Positions 35,501 to 45,014 of a stretch of DNA of 64,000 bases are shown piece after piece. The stretch covers positions 7,006,001-7,070,000 of the forward strand of contig NC_088314.1 in assembly GCF_910592395.1 (NCBI RefSeq). The letters are read 5' to 3'. A program made the translations under genes and the position numbers. Positions within the stretch are counted from its first letter, which is position 1, and each line of letters starts with the position of its first letter. The notes beneath the pieces are model-generated. The model did not search any database and had not been told where the DNA came from. It saw only the letters and a program-made list of their open reading frames with translations. Origin of the DNA: Lineus longissimus (taxonomy: Eukaryota; Nemertea; Pilidiophora; Heteronemertea; Lineidae).

Positions 35501-36246
35501 GACCTGGAATTTGAGAGAGAGAGACGGCGTGCGATCTCTCAGGCTGAGTATTTTACTTTAGTTTTCGGATCCGTGCACTTGTAATGTATGATTCATTATG
35601 GCTCCTTTTTCGGTCAGGCCACTGGCTAGCCTTGGCTTTCTCACGAATTAAAAAGGAAAAATGGCCATGGGCCATTGTGCTCACCGGATCGAACCACGCA
35701 GTTTCCCAAAAATAAGGTGTCGTTGCGGCGACAGTATACATTGTGTACGCTGTATATTTCCGCTGGAAGAAGACCAGGGAGGATTTAAATCTCCCAACTT
35801 ATTTTGTTACAGCAAAAAGGGAAGGATTTTTTTCTGCAATATGGAATATCCTCGAAAATAATCTTTTTCTGCCTTCATTCCATTTATTTACATCATATCA
35901 CTTTTACATGTATTTACATGTAGTTATTTTTCCACATGAATCCGTTACGCCTAGAACTGTTTCACTTGTACCGGCTAATTGCGAATTTTTCAGATAAAAG
36001 TGCAATAAGCGTGACGCGAGTTAGATTTTGTTTTAAAAAAAAGCACGTCTCAATTGTAAATCTTGGAATGCAAAATTTTTCGAGCGATAGCTACATTTAC
36101 GTATAAACGCAGTGATTTACATTGCCACTAAGAGTTCCATAATAAAGAGAAAACGTTTTAAAAGTTACACTTACCTGGACGAGGCAGAATACACAGGCTA
36201 GAAAAACCACAATTGTGCAAAAAACAGAATTAGAAATGTTCCTCAT
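26462..36246 (-). CDS. Delta/Serrate/LAG-2 (DSL) family transmembrane protein B, 617 aa
   Basis: Eleven exons, 5' to 3' on the minus strand: 36246-36175, 34305-34148, 31257-31125, 30825-30674, 30456-30320, 30119-29997, 28524-28144, 27768-27609, 27435-27255, 27037-26934, 26714-26462. Domains: signal peptide (1-24); MNNL-type region with [19 protein letters not shown] domain (Cys spacing 8-3-11-8-8, ending GWTGEDC); one then two EGF repeats; a Thr-rich, probably O-glycosylated stalk (~350-385); the same unrecognised juxtamembrane domain as gene A; a membrane segment (~506-528) ending in five Arg; and an acidic tail with [10 protein letters not shown] (SH3-binding-like) and [10 protein letters not shown]. 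Exon 2 ends in a GC donor. Compared with gene A, one intron interrupts the DSL domain. Probable Notch ligand, about 43 aa longer than A. Confidence 0.85.
27885..28040 (+). repeat. Pol III-derived SINE-like fragment in an intron of DSL gene B
   Basis: GGCCGAATGGTTGGCGCC followed by TGTCTCCAACAGAGGC resembles the 5' half of a tRNA of the Leu/Ser type. It is followed by TTGGATGGGTGACCG, which matches the C-box part of 5S rRNA. Such composite heads occur in animal SINEs. No tail repeat or target duplication was identified, so this may be a fragment. Confidence 0.35.
28670..28890. repeat. C/G-rich block in an intron of DSL gene B
   Basis: Alternating runs of 4-14 C or G (for example GGGGGAGCTCCCCC) form nested small palindromes and potential G-quadruplex sequence. 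The first motif (AGCCCCCCTTTAGG) reappears inverted at about 29725-29739, so the block may be one end of a ~1.07-kb repeated element. Confidence 0.4.
31073..31097. repeat. ACATGT microsatellite
   Basis: About four tandem copies of the self-complementary hexamer ACATGT in the intron between exons 3 and 4 of DSL gene B. Shorter copies of the motif are scattered through the window. Confidence 0.7.
32189..32270. repeat. 41-bp tandem duplication
   Basis: Two adjacent 41-bp copies starting CTTCCTGGAGGAAAGTCAT, differing at about one base, inside the long intron 2 of DSL gene B. Confidence 0.8.
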
Positions 36247-37094
36247 TTTGAAGTCACAAATGACAGCTATCACCAATCCTATGTCCTGACCATGCCCTCA
36301 CAACTCGAATCTGCTGAACTAATAAAAATAAACCCGCATTGCGATATAGATCTGGGTCAACATGTCATTAAATTACTTATTCCGTATATATTCACGCTCT
36401 CCAAAAACAAAGGTCGACGTGTGCGAACACGGTTCTTGATTTTAAGGAGAAACCACCGCAATTTATCGGTCTGTACCAAATCTGCACGTTTTTGAATAAC
36501 ATTTTAAAAATAAAAACTAAAGGATTGGTAGTCGCGAAAAAAGCCATTTTTGACTTATCACTTATCTCGTAAAATGACCTTATTCATCGCCAAAATCGGT
36601 GTAAAGGCATCCTGAGGTAATCAGGGGTTTATGTGCAGGGCCGGAGAAGCGAGCATTAACCCCTGATTTCCTCAGGATGGTGTGAAGGCAAATCGTGTAC
36701 CATGGTGGAGAAAATGACAGATAATTTATCTCCCACGCTACCCAGAAAGAGCCCATATACCGGAGGCTACGATCATCATGATTTGATTTGAAGAACGGCC
36801 GGTATCTCCATCTACGAAGTTGGCCGGCCAAGGAAATTATTTTCACGGAACATCATTCCTATTTACAGCGGTAATTCATTTTTTTCTTGGGGGGGGGGGG
36901 GCATAAGACTCTTTCTTGGTTGGTGCATATCATCATCATCCAGGCCCACTCTTATGCCTCGACAAGACTATAATAGGCCATTGCATAAATACCGGCCAGG
37001 CTTCAACAAACACGAAAAATACGTCTGAATTGGTCAGAAAAATATCCCCGTTATCTTATTAAAAGATATGAGAATGAAAAAAAAAATGCCGAGC
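36247..37094. other. Upstream of DSL gene B, no gene seen; hairpin at 36609-36679
   Basis: This region should carry the promoter of gene B. No firm TATA or initiator was identified. An imperfect inverted repeat has arms of about 22 bp (36609-36630 and 36658-36679, CATCCTGAGG and its complement) around a 27-bp loop. A G tract lies near 36890. Confidence 0.4.
37077..37086 (-). terminator. Pol III oligo-T terminator of tRNA-Pro
   Basis: Ten consecutive A on the plus strand (T on the transcribed minus strand), eight bases downstream of the tRNA 3' end. Confidence 0.75.
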
Positions 37095-37166
37095 GGGCCC
37101 GTCCGGGAGTTGAACCCGGGACCTCTCGCACCCTAAGCGAGAATCATGCCACTAGACCAACGGGCC
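37095..37166 (-). tRNA. tRNA-Pro (anticodon AGG)
   Basis: A 72-nt cloverleaf on the minus strand. The acceptor stem pairs GGCCCGT with ACGGGCC, with C as discriminator. The A box is TGGTCTAGTGG and the B box GGTTCAACTCC, and the anticodon stem TCTCG/CGAGA encloses a loop with AGG. It matches the usual animal tRNA-Pro sequence closely. A run of ten T starts 8 nt after the 3' end and serves as the Pol III terminator. No intron and no CCA are encoded, as expected. It looks intact and functional. Confidence 0.93.
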
Positions 37167-39103
37167 AGGCGATGATCAATGGGCTCTTTTGTTAGAGTAT
37201 ATAAATACGGATTACTATGGTCGCCATCTATTTGCTAAAAGGGACACTGTTGGTTGAATTTTAGTTATTGTGCCCCGTAATAGACGGCGTTTATACTATG
37301 CTACAGTGTGGTTCCAAATACAGGCAGCGTCCGTCTTTGCTTCAGATGAGCAATTTCGAAACTTTGAAGATCTAATTATCTTTGATAACATTCAACGAAC
37401 TAACCTACATACATTGATAAGCCAGGGGGCCTAGACTGTCAATAGAATTCGCAATACGCCTACTATGGTCGTTATAGATATCTTTTGATTGGAGTTTAGT
37501 GGTTGTGCCACACAAAGGACCCCCATAAAGTCCCCGTATACTCAGAATTTGAGTTTTTACTCAGAATTTGCTCTTAAATGTGAGTGAGATACACTGTGTC
37601 ACCCCGCTCCAGCTCTGTTGGCCTCCGGCCGGGCCGGCGGGGGGGGGTCGTGTCAGGCCATAGGAAGGTTGTACCTACCAGGAACGGAAAAATTAACAAA
37701 TTGTTCGTGTTTTGACAGGCCTGAATTTTAAAAAATCTCTAATTAATTAACCATAGAATGATGATGACAGATTCTGAATAGTATTCAAACATGCTCTGGT
37801 ACCACCTATTCGCCGAATATTCCATATTACCAATTAACTCGAAATGCAAATGGCATGTCAGCATCAGTAGTAATTGATTTTAGATACTCAGTTGGTCATT
37901 ATTACACTCCGGACGCAGTGGACCGGCCTCGTCCCTCTCACCCTAAGGACATTCAATTAGGATAACGCGATGGACTGCCCCGGGAGTCTAGTCATTATGT
38001 AAACTGCTCAATTCTCGCGGGAGTTTTATATTCGCGGGAAAACGTTTTTGATGTATCGGATATCTGATGTCTGATCATGATATATATATAGGGGCTTATA
38101 TCTGATTTTTTTTCGTCATAGGTCAAAATAAAAATCGAAAGTTTTTCTCGAAATTTTCGCGAGTTGCAGAAATTAAGTGACACAAAAAATTAGCGGCTTT
38201 ACAGTATCAATAAGAAAATTGATGAATATACTTGTAGTTTGATCGTCATTATGATTTGAATGCAGAGTAGCGCGGCCCCATTATTTCACTGGCTAAAAAC
38301 TAAGCAAAATGAAAATGGAATATCAACATCAGCAGCAGTTGGTTTTAGTAACCCAGTTGGACAAAGTAAATATGATTCATCATTGATTCGCTAGTCACCA
38401 TGCTATTGCGATCAATTCAAGCGCAATCTCACAACACACGAAAGTCGCTAGAGGGATTTGTTTAAATTATGGAATGATGCTCCGACAAAGGACCCTACAC
38501 GAACTGAAGCATCGGACGACGGTTATTGACGGTCCTATAATTTTCTATTGACAGTTACTAAAAGGATAAATACTGTATAAATACTGCACGGGATTGACAT
38601 GAAGCACAACTTGGGTGATATTCATACCGTAATTATACTGAACTCATATTGGCTCAAACGAGAGAGAACTGACATTTTCATGGAAGAAGGGACGGAGGAC
38701 GGATGCCAGTGCTCTGTTCCACACTATGAGAGAACGGGATGTAGGGGCCTGCTATGGATTCGAACAGTGACGAATTGAGTCTGTGTTATTTATGATTCGA
38801 CTTTACATTTTAACCGAGGTCTATCATGAAACCTCAGTAGAACTCAATTAAATGAGCTGCTCAATCAGCACAACAACCTCAATATTTAAGGAAGAAAAAT
38901 GAACCATGCACTGAATGTACATGTACATGTAGTATGAATTAGGATATCATGAATTCTTGAATTCTGATCACATTCCATAACGCGAGAGAGTGTGAGAAAT
39001 ACCCATAGAACCCCGACGGGTAAAAATTGGTTTCCAAATTGCCTCAAACGAGTTTCCGTTTTTGTTGCATTATCTCATTCGATCTTCAGTGATTATCGCA
39101 AAA
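37167..39103. other. Intergenic, no gene seen
   Basis: AT-rich sequence without a protein-like ORF. It holds a G tract near 37639 and an ACATGT run near 38918. The end should contain the promoter or 5' UTR of the TRP-like gene; a weak acceptor (GATCTTCAG) lies about 15 bp before its ATG. Confidence 0.45.
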
Positions 39104-41119
39104 ATGCCATTTCCAAGCAAATCAAATCGCATCTCTCCTGTGATCGCGGTAGAAACAGAACTTTCAGTGTACGACAAATTCAGCATTAAGGAGCTGATCG
39201 TGAGTGAGATAAACAGTGCTTTTATAGAACCGACGATCCATGAACTTACTGGACAAGCGAAGGATTCCCTCATGGAACTGATATGCGAGGCAGATCTGGA
39301 CACCTTGGAAACTCTCCACAGTCTTGTTTCTGTGACGGCTAGGGAGCACTTTTATGACCTGACACTCGCGAATGAATCCTTGCCGAAAGATCTGAAAAAT
39401 CTCGATTTCCCATCAGAATTATTAAAAGATTGTCACTTCCGTTTGGTTCCTATTTTGGCAGCCATGTTCGACGCCAGCACCATTGTTGAATTTTATTACA
39501 GAACCTTCCCGACTGAAGTTTTGCAGATGACAGACGTTGGAAAGGCAAACATCGTTCACGCTTTAATTTTTGGGAGTTACCTTCAGGTTGAAGAGGAAGA
39601 GGGATATGTTAAGTTGTATCATGATATCATGGGATTCTACCAGGATGTTGAAGAGAGACAACGCCTTTTACTTGCCGAGACGGCAGATGGTCTGAGACCG
39701 TTGGAATTGGCATCCAGGCTCGGTCAGTATCGTCTCGTCACCGCTATAGTGGAAACTACAGGCATTTATAGAAAAGGTCAGTCACGGACTGGTCCCTTTC
39801 AGACGGTCACTTACAACGTATCGGAATACCAACCAAACGGATCACGATATTACTATTCGCCTCTTATGGACATTTTGGCCATGACGGAAAAAGATCTCAA
39901 GGCCAGTGAAATAACTGGCCTGATGCAGACACCATTGTTTAAGACGTGGGAGAAGAAAACATTCAAAAGGAATAGCAAAGTCATCATTGCTTGGGGAATC
40001 TGGAGGTTTGTAGTCAGTATCTTTCTTTTGACAGCTGGAGGTTTTCTTGGCCGACTGTTATCTTACATTGATTATGTCTTGCGTACGCGCGATGTAGAAC
40101 TAACATACATAGCCGCGGTAAATCGACTGACGCCAAGGAACAGTACCCTAGACAACATTTCTGCCGCATTTCGTCAACTTGGATTGGTGAAGGACAGTAA
40201 CGTTCTCGCCTGTCAGTATCCCATCCTTCTCAACATCGATCAGGCAATGACCTCGAATGAGCCAAGTCTCATTCAGAGTTTCCCGTTTGCAGCGAGTGTT
40301 TTTTGTCTCGTCGTCCCAATCCTTGCTTTCGACTTGTTCGAAGTTACCTGGTCTTTGGTAGAAAGCGTGAGAAATGCACGTTTTAATCGGAAGTTCAAGA
40401 AAAATGGATGCCGCGTTGTCGGCAACATATTCTACAGGGTGTCGACCACAGTGATGGCGGTAGGATACCTCTTGATCTATGTTGAAGGTTTGATCATACA
40501 GGGTAGGATGCGTGACAAAGATTCTGTGCTGCCACTCATCACGAGCTTGATAACACCAGTGACTATTATAAGTTATGGAACTGCTAAGATAGCCACTGTG
40601 TGGTCGTGCCTATATTTTTTTCAACTCATTTCTGGCACAGGGAAATACGTGATTGGATTTCAGCGAATGCTTACAGCTTGTTTAGAGTTCTGTGGCATAT
40701 TTTTAATAATATTTCAATCGTTCGTCACAGTATTTCAAGAAGCGTTGAGGTTGGATTGCAAAAAAAGATTCGAAGGCAATTCTTATGGATTTTATAGTAC
40801 CCTCCAAATAATGTTAAACATGGTCAATTTGAACGAATACAACCTTAACTTTTTGACTAAATACATCGTTCAGATCTACCATGTTGCATTCATCATCATC
40901 GTCACCATTATTCTGGTGAATTTCCTGATTGCAATGATGTCGACTAAACACACGGAGATGACGGAAAATGGCCATCTGATTTGTCGGATGTGTCGCCTGT
41001 GTGTCGCAGTGACGGTTGAGGGTCGACTGACAACTCTGAGAAGATTTGGAAAGAGGAAGAGTTCGGATGGAACGATAGTTGTGACCATTCTTAAGCCAAA
41101 AAAATCACACTTTATCTAA
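39104..41119 (+). CDS. TRP-like cation channel, single coding exon, 671 aa
   Basis: An uninterrupted ORF from ATG at 39104. The N-terminal cytosolic half has at least one recognisable ankyrin-type repeat (ADGLRPLELASRLGQYRLV, ~194-212). Six hydrophobic segments follow at about 293-320, 394-415, 440-465, 476-510, 520-545 and 587-612, fitting S1-S6. The last one ends in IILVNFLIAMMSTKHTEM, the S6 signature of TRPV/TRPA-type channels (LNxLIAMM). The pore region between S5 and S6 (YSTLQIMLNMVNL) lacks a clear standard selectivity filter. Extracellular S1-S2 loop residues include an NST glycosylation site. It would form a plasma-membrane cation channel. Subfamily is uncertain; intronless genes are unusual for TRP channels, so retroposition is possible. 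Confidence 0.7.
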   Translation: MPFPSKSNRISPVIAVETELSVYDKFSIKELIVSEINSAFIEPTIHELTGQAKDSLMELICEADLDTLETLHSLVSVTAREHFYDLTLANESLPKDLKNLDFPSELLKDCHFRLVPILAAMFDASTIVEFYYRTFPTEVLQMTDVGKANIVHALIFGSYLQVEEEEGYVKLYHDIMGFYQDVEERQRLLLAETADGLRPLELASRLGQYRLVTAIVETTGIYRKGQSRTGPFQTVTYNVSEYQPNGSRYYYSPLMDILAMTEKDLKASEITGLMQTPLFKTWEKKTFKRNSKVIIAWGIWRFVVSIFLLTAGGFLGRLLSYIDYVLRTRDVELTYIAAVNRLTPRNSTLDNISAAFRQLGLVKDSNVLACQYPILLNIDQAMTSNEPSLIQSFPFAASVFCLVVPILAFDLFEVTWSLVESVRNARFNRKFKKNGCRVVGNIFYRVSTTVMAVGYLLIYVEGLIIQGRMRDKDSVLPLITSLITPVTIISYGTAKIATVWSCLYFFQLISGTGKYVIGFQRMLTACLEFCGIFLIIFQSFVTVFQEALRLDCKKRFEGNSYGFYSTLQIMLNMVNLNEYNLNFLTKYIVQIYHVAFIIIVTIILVNFLIAMMSTKHTEMTENGHLICRMCRLCVAVTVEGRLTTLRRFGKRKSSDGTIVVTILKPKKSHFI

Positions 41120-41390
41120 TGTGGTGTTTCTTTTTTGTCCTAATTTAGAACGCGTACGAGAGAGGGTGTCAAAAGCATCTACGAGCCGCTGGGCAACAAC
41201 AACAAAGTACATGTAATATCAAGCCGTCAAATAGGAGGGATTTTATTCATCAATAGTCATATACATGTACACGCGTATTGTCAGAAATTGGTACTTCGTG
41301 CTGTACTATTTGTTAAAATATTAGTGGTTAGATATTTTTGTCACGATACATGAATTTATATGGTTGGTTGAAGAGCTAAAAATGCAAAAA

Positions 41391-41755
41391 GTTCCATATA
41401 CCAGAAGTAAAATAAAAATGACATGCGTTCTCCATTATTACCCACAGTTAACATACTCAAAACGTTCCATATACCAGAAGTAGAATAAAAATGACATGCG
41501 TTCTCCATTATTACCCACAGTTAACATACTCAAAACGTTCCATATACCAGAAGTAGAATAAAAATGACATGCGTTCTCCATTATTACCCACAGTTAACAT
41601 ACTCAAAACGTTCCATATACCAGAAGTAAAATAAAAATGACATGCGTTCTCCATTATTACCCACAGTTAACATACTCAAAACGTTCCATATACCAGAAGT
41701 AGAATAAAACTGACATGCGTTCTCCATTATTACCCACAGTTGACATACTCAAAAT
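41391..41755. repeat. 73-bp minisatellite, five copies
   Basis: Copies start at 41391, 41464, 41537, 41610 and 41683, each 73 bp and nearly identical (GTTCCATATACCAGAAGTA at the start). Each contains AATAAA, so the array, which begins 272 bp after the TRP-like stop codon, could supply tandem polyadenylation signals. Confidence 0.9.
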
Positions 41756-42771
41756 GGTAAAAATGGCATTTTGGTGCGTTTTGAATTTAAACTCTTCATA
41801 TTTTTCTGCTATACATCCGTGATGTCTTATTCCTACTAAATAGGTACAACTGAGACAATACCACCATTGAATATTCATAGGTTGGAGGTTCCAGACCTAT
41901 CAATTAGACGCGTGCATGTTTTTAACTATCAAGTACATACATGTATTTGGAGGTATTGAAAAAATATTTGCTGTGGCAAGTCTACAGATATAAAGAAATT
42001 ATTTGATGAAAATATTAATTTTGAATTTATATAATTGGGCAATAGGGGGCGTGTTTTGAGATTTTTCTGCCAGTTGGCTGAAAAGGGTGGAAATATCAAT
42101 GTCTGTCCAATTTGTCGATTGTCAAAAAAATTTCTTATGGCTCAATGTACAATGAAGTCTATATGTAATATCCTCTCTGTGAATAGCATTCTTATCTTTA
42201 TGATATTAACGGTTGTTCCAGTTTGGAATGAGAGTTCTGTCTGGCACGGCCTATCGATGACCAAAGCTTTTGTTGAAGTATAATGTACATGTCCATGTCA
42301 GTCTGAAACGACACAAAACGAATGTTTGTCAGTAGGACTCACGAACAATGTTAAACAATGGTGATTGCACCCCCTCTCTCCCCTTTACAATGCCAACACA
42401 CAACTGGCTATCAGGCTCATGCGACTATCGAGTCTGGAGGAGATGGCTGGGTTATTCAAGGCTGGGAAACTCCATCGTCTTTCAGACCACGGGATTCCCC
42501 ACTAACGTTGTTGCACAATGCATCGCCACGACATGAGAAGATAATGCGTTCTTATATCACCCCTTTTAATCATGGGAACAAACGTCATGACGTAAATGGC
42601 GATGTAACGCAGAAGTGGCGATAAAATAGCATACAACGTTACTACATTCACAACCGTTACCGTACGGCACGGCACCTTCCCCACAGTACCGTCAAAGTTG
42701 GGTTGACCATGAGAAAAAAAACCTTGTTTGCTGCTGTAGTGACTGACCCTCTTTCTGATCCTCATATGGGT
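41756..42771. other. Intergenic, no gene seen
   Basis: No coding evidence between the minisatellite and the 3' end of the first IFI27-like gene. Short ORFs here overlap each other in several frames and lack recognisable motifs. Confidence 0.45.
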
Positions 42772-43116
42772 TTATTGTTGGCACACCTCTCCAGTTTGGT
42801 AACCAAGGCTGCAATCCACTTTGTTACAAAAGGCCAAGGCTAGGGTTGCAGATACACCAGTGACATAGACCGTTGACCATAGACCGAGTCCTGCAGCCCC
42901 GATGCTCTGTAGTAGCGAAAACAGACCTCCGCCGGCAATGGCCCCGCCCATCGTCGCCTGCCACATTGCCGCCAACGAGCCTGCCGTGATGCCAGCAGCA
43001 GTGAAACCAAACAAACCCAGCAGAAAGGGTATCCCTGTTGCCGTTGCGATTCCGCCGATACTACCACCGACAAACATAGCAACCAAGCAGCGAGTTGGTA
43101 TGACGAACTCCATCAT
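42772..43116 (-). CDS. IFI27/ISG12-like membrane protein 1, 114 aa
   Basis: The ATG at 43116 (a second ATG follows directly) gives 114 aa. The product is small, Gly/Ala-rich and very hydrophobic. It carries the family core: GFTAAGITAGSLAAMWQATM, then a Gly-rich turn, then LFSLLQSIGAAGLG. This is the IFI6/IFI27 (ISG12) domain. In vertebrates these interferon-induced proteins sit in mitochondrial, ER or nuclear-envelope membranes and affect apoptosis and antiviral responses; the role in invertebrates is unproven. The C-terminal tail (NKVDCSLGYQTGEVCQQ) is hydrophilic. A second family member lies 0.5 kb upstream in the same orientation, suggesting tandem duplication. The gene appears to have one coding exon. 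Confidence 0.75.
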   Translation of the reverse strand: MMEFVIPTRCLVAMFVGGSIGGIATATGIPFLLGLFGFTAAGITAGSLAAMWQATMGGAIAGGGLFSLLQSIGAAGLGLWSTVYVTGVSATLALAFCNKVDCSLGYQTGEVCQQ

Positions 43117-43648
43117 TTTCACAATTAGCCTAATACGGGGTGTCCGGGCTGTTCTGACAACATGAGCCAAGTAAAGACCGTCACAAGACTGATGTAAGCT
43201 AGAAGATTGGAAGAATCCCAACCAAAATGGACGATTTGGTTACCGCTTACGACAATAATAATTGTAGCCTACCGAGTACCGAACGAAGTATAGATTCGCG
43301 GAATCCGGTCGGTCGGAATTGATTTCCAAGATCGCCGCTAGTGTTGATCAAGAGGCAGAAACACAATGTGGTTACTTGTTAGTTCGCAGTCCATGCAGTC
43401 GCTTGATGGTTATATACATGATTCGTCTAAAATGCAGTCGTTGGCCAACTGCGTGCTTTAAAAAATCTCACTTGGTATAGACAACCAATAAAGTACACGA
43501 CGTCCCTGTATGACGGGGGGGGGGGGGGGGGGCTCGGCTAGTCAGTCAGACTGGCGCGGCAAAGATCTACTGTAGGGCCTACTGTACTACCAGATGCATG
43601 ATGTAGGCCTATATGTCAGCCGAGAACGACACGAGACACCATTCTTAC
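43117..43648. other. Spacer between IFI27-like genes, with poly-G tract
   Basis: No gene. A run of about 17 G at 43516-43532 stands out. The region should contain the promoter of IFI27-like gene 1. Confidence 0.5.
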
Positions 43649-43927
43649 CTAATTCTCCCGAAGACTTTTAAACAACAGTAAAGCTGTAGATGCTGCCATA
43701 ATGAACAACGCTCCCCAGATCCCTAAGCCTTTGGCACCAGTCCTCTGCAACAGGCGGAAGACTGACCCGCCTCCGATCGCCGATTGCCAGCGTGCGGCCA
43801 ACGAGCCCTTGGAGATAGTGCTCCCGAAACCACCCGTCCAAAGAACGAAAGGGATGATCACGTATGCCAGGACAATTCCACAGATAACTCCATAAATGAT
43901 ACAGCACTGGTGAACAGTTAGAGGCAT
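43649..43927 (-). CDS. IFI27/ISG12-like membrane protein 2, 92 aa
   Basis: The ATG at 43927 gives MPLTVHQCC and 92 aa. A longer frame upstream lacks an ATG. A hydrophobic N-terminal helix (IIYGVICGIVLAYVIIPFVL) is followed by the family core GSLAARWQSAIGGGSVFRLL, QRTGAKGLG and a second hydrophobic segment. The core is shorter than in protein 1 and the motif after GGGS differs (RTGAKG rather than SIGAAG), so the two have diverged clearly. Same strand as protein 1; the stop (TAG) is at 43651-43649. Probably an organellar or ER membrane protein like its relatives. Confidence 0.68.
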   Translation of the reverse strand: MPLTVHQCCIIYGVICGIVLAYVIIPFVLWTGGFGSTISKGSLAARWQSAIGGGSVFRLLQRTGAKGLGIWGALFIMAASTALLLFKSLREN

Positions 43928-45014
43928 ATTTAGTTCGGTTCGAATGAGGCGAGAGAAAAACGGCTCCAAGAGTTAAGCCAGCGACCAAGTCACTACTCGC
44001 TGCCTTTTGCGCGATACTCCGAAAGTGATCAAAAACACTATAATGCAAATTAAATCTGGGATTCCCCAAGATGAAGTTGGACAATTAGGATATCACATCA
44101 AGGCGACAGAAGATCCTGCCCTGGTTTCCCACGATAGAAAGCCAGCAAAATTACAAACACTATAGTACAGACAAAATAACGCGGGGCTAATTGAACCAAG
44201 AGCATTCTCAACCCCAAAGTGAAGGCAAATTTTTTGGTACACCGATGTATACTGTATGTTCATGATTGTCTTTGCCAGCCGTTGCAGCCCCTGACAATTT
44301 TACAGTAGTTGCATATCTATCCGAAGCGACTCCTATTAACTACCTTTGGAACGAAAAGTGATGGCGGTGCATTCCAAATACTGCGAATACCAAACCAGGA
44401 GGCAAAATATATGCTGAAAGCACAGCTTATGATTTAGAGTAGATGCGGTCCTTCCTTTTTGTGTAAGAACAGTTGATTTGTTTAGTTTCTGAAGCGTTGA
44501 AAGGCTGTCCGCCAATAGAGTATCACACTCCCAATGTGTGTCCAATTCAAGTGACAGTGTTGTTTGCCTTTCGTCACGTAGGCTACTCCCTTTTGTCGGA
44601 TGGACACCATGTCTACGGACTCTATGTTGTGATGTCACTATGACTATGGGGTGTGACAGAGAAAAATGTCTCCTCGAGGGAATTAGCGATCTGATGATCG
44701 CCAGATTGAGATTATAGCCTACCGTAGTTCTAATTCACATTCTGCCATCTTAATTTCGTTGTAACGTTGTGCAATAGTGTATCCGCCACTTTTTGAAGGG
44801 AATTAACATCGTGACGTAAATGTCGATACAATCCAGACGTGCGATACAATATCGTGCAACGTTACTTGTCTTGTGCCACGACATGTCCCACAAGTTCTGG
44901 GGCATCATCATATCATCATGGCCCTGCGACTGTTGACTGAGCTACCAGTAGTGCATACCCGAGAAAACTTCAATTCAACAAATATGAGTGTTCCATAAAT
45001 ATCCTTTATTTCAG
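43928..45014. other. Intergenic, no gene seen
   Basis: This stretch separates divergently oriented genes (IFI27-like on minus, HROB-like on plus) and should hold both promoters. No coding sequence is recognised. Confidence 0.45.
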
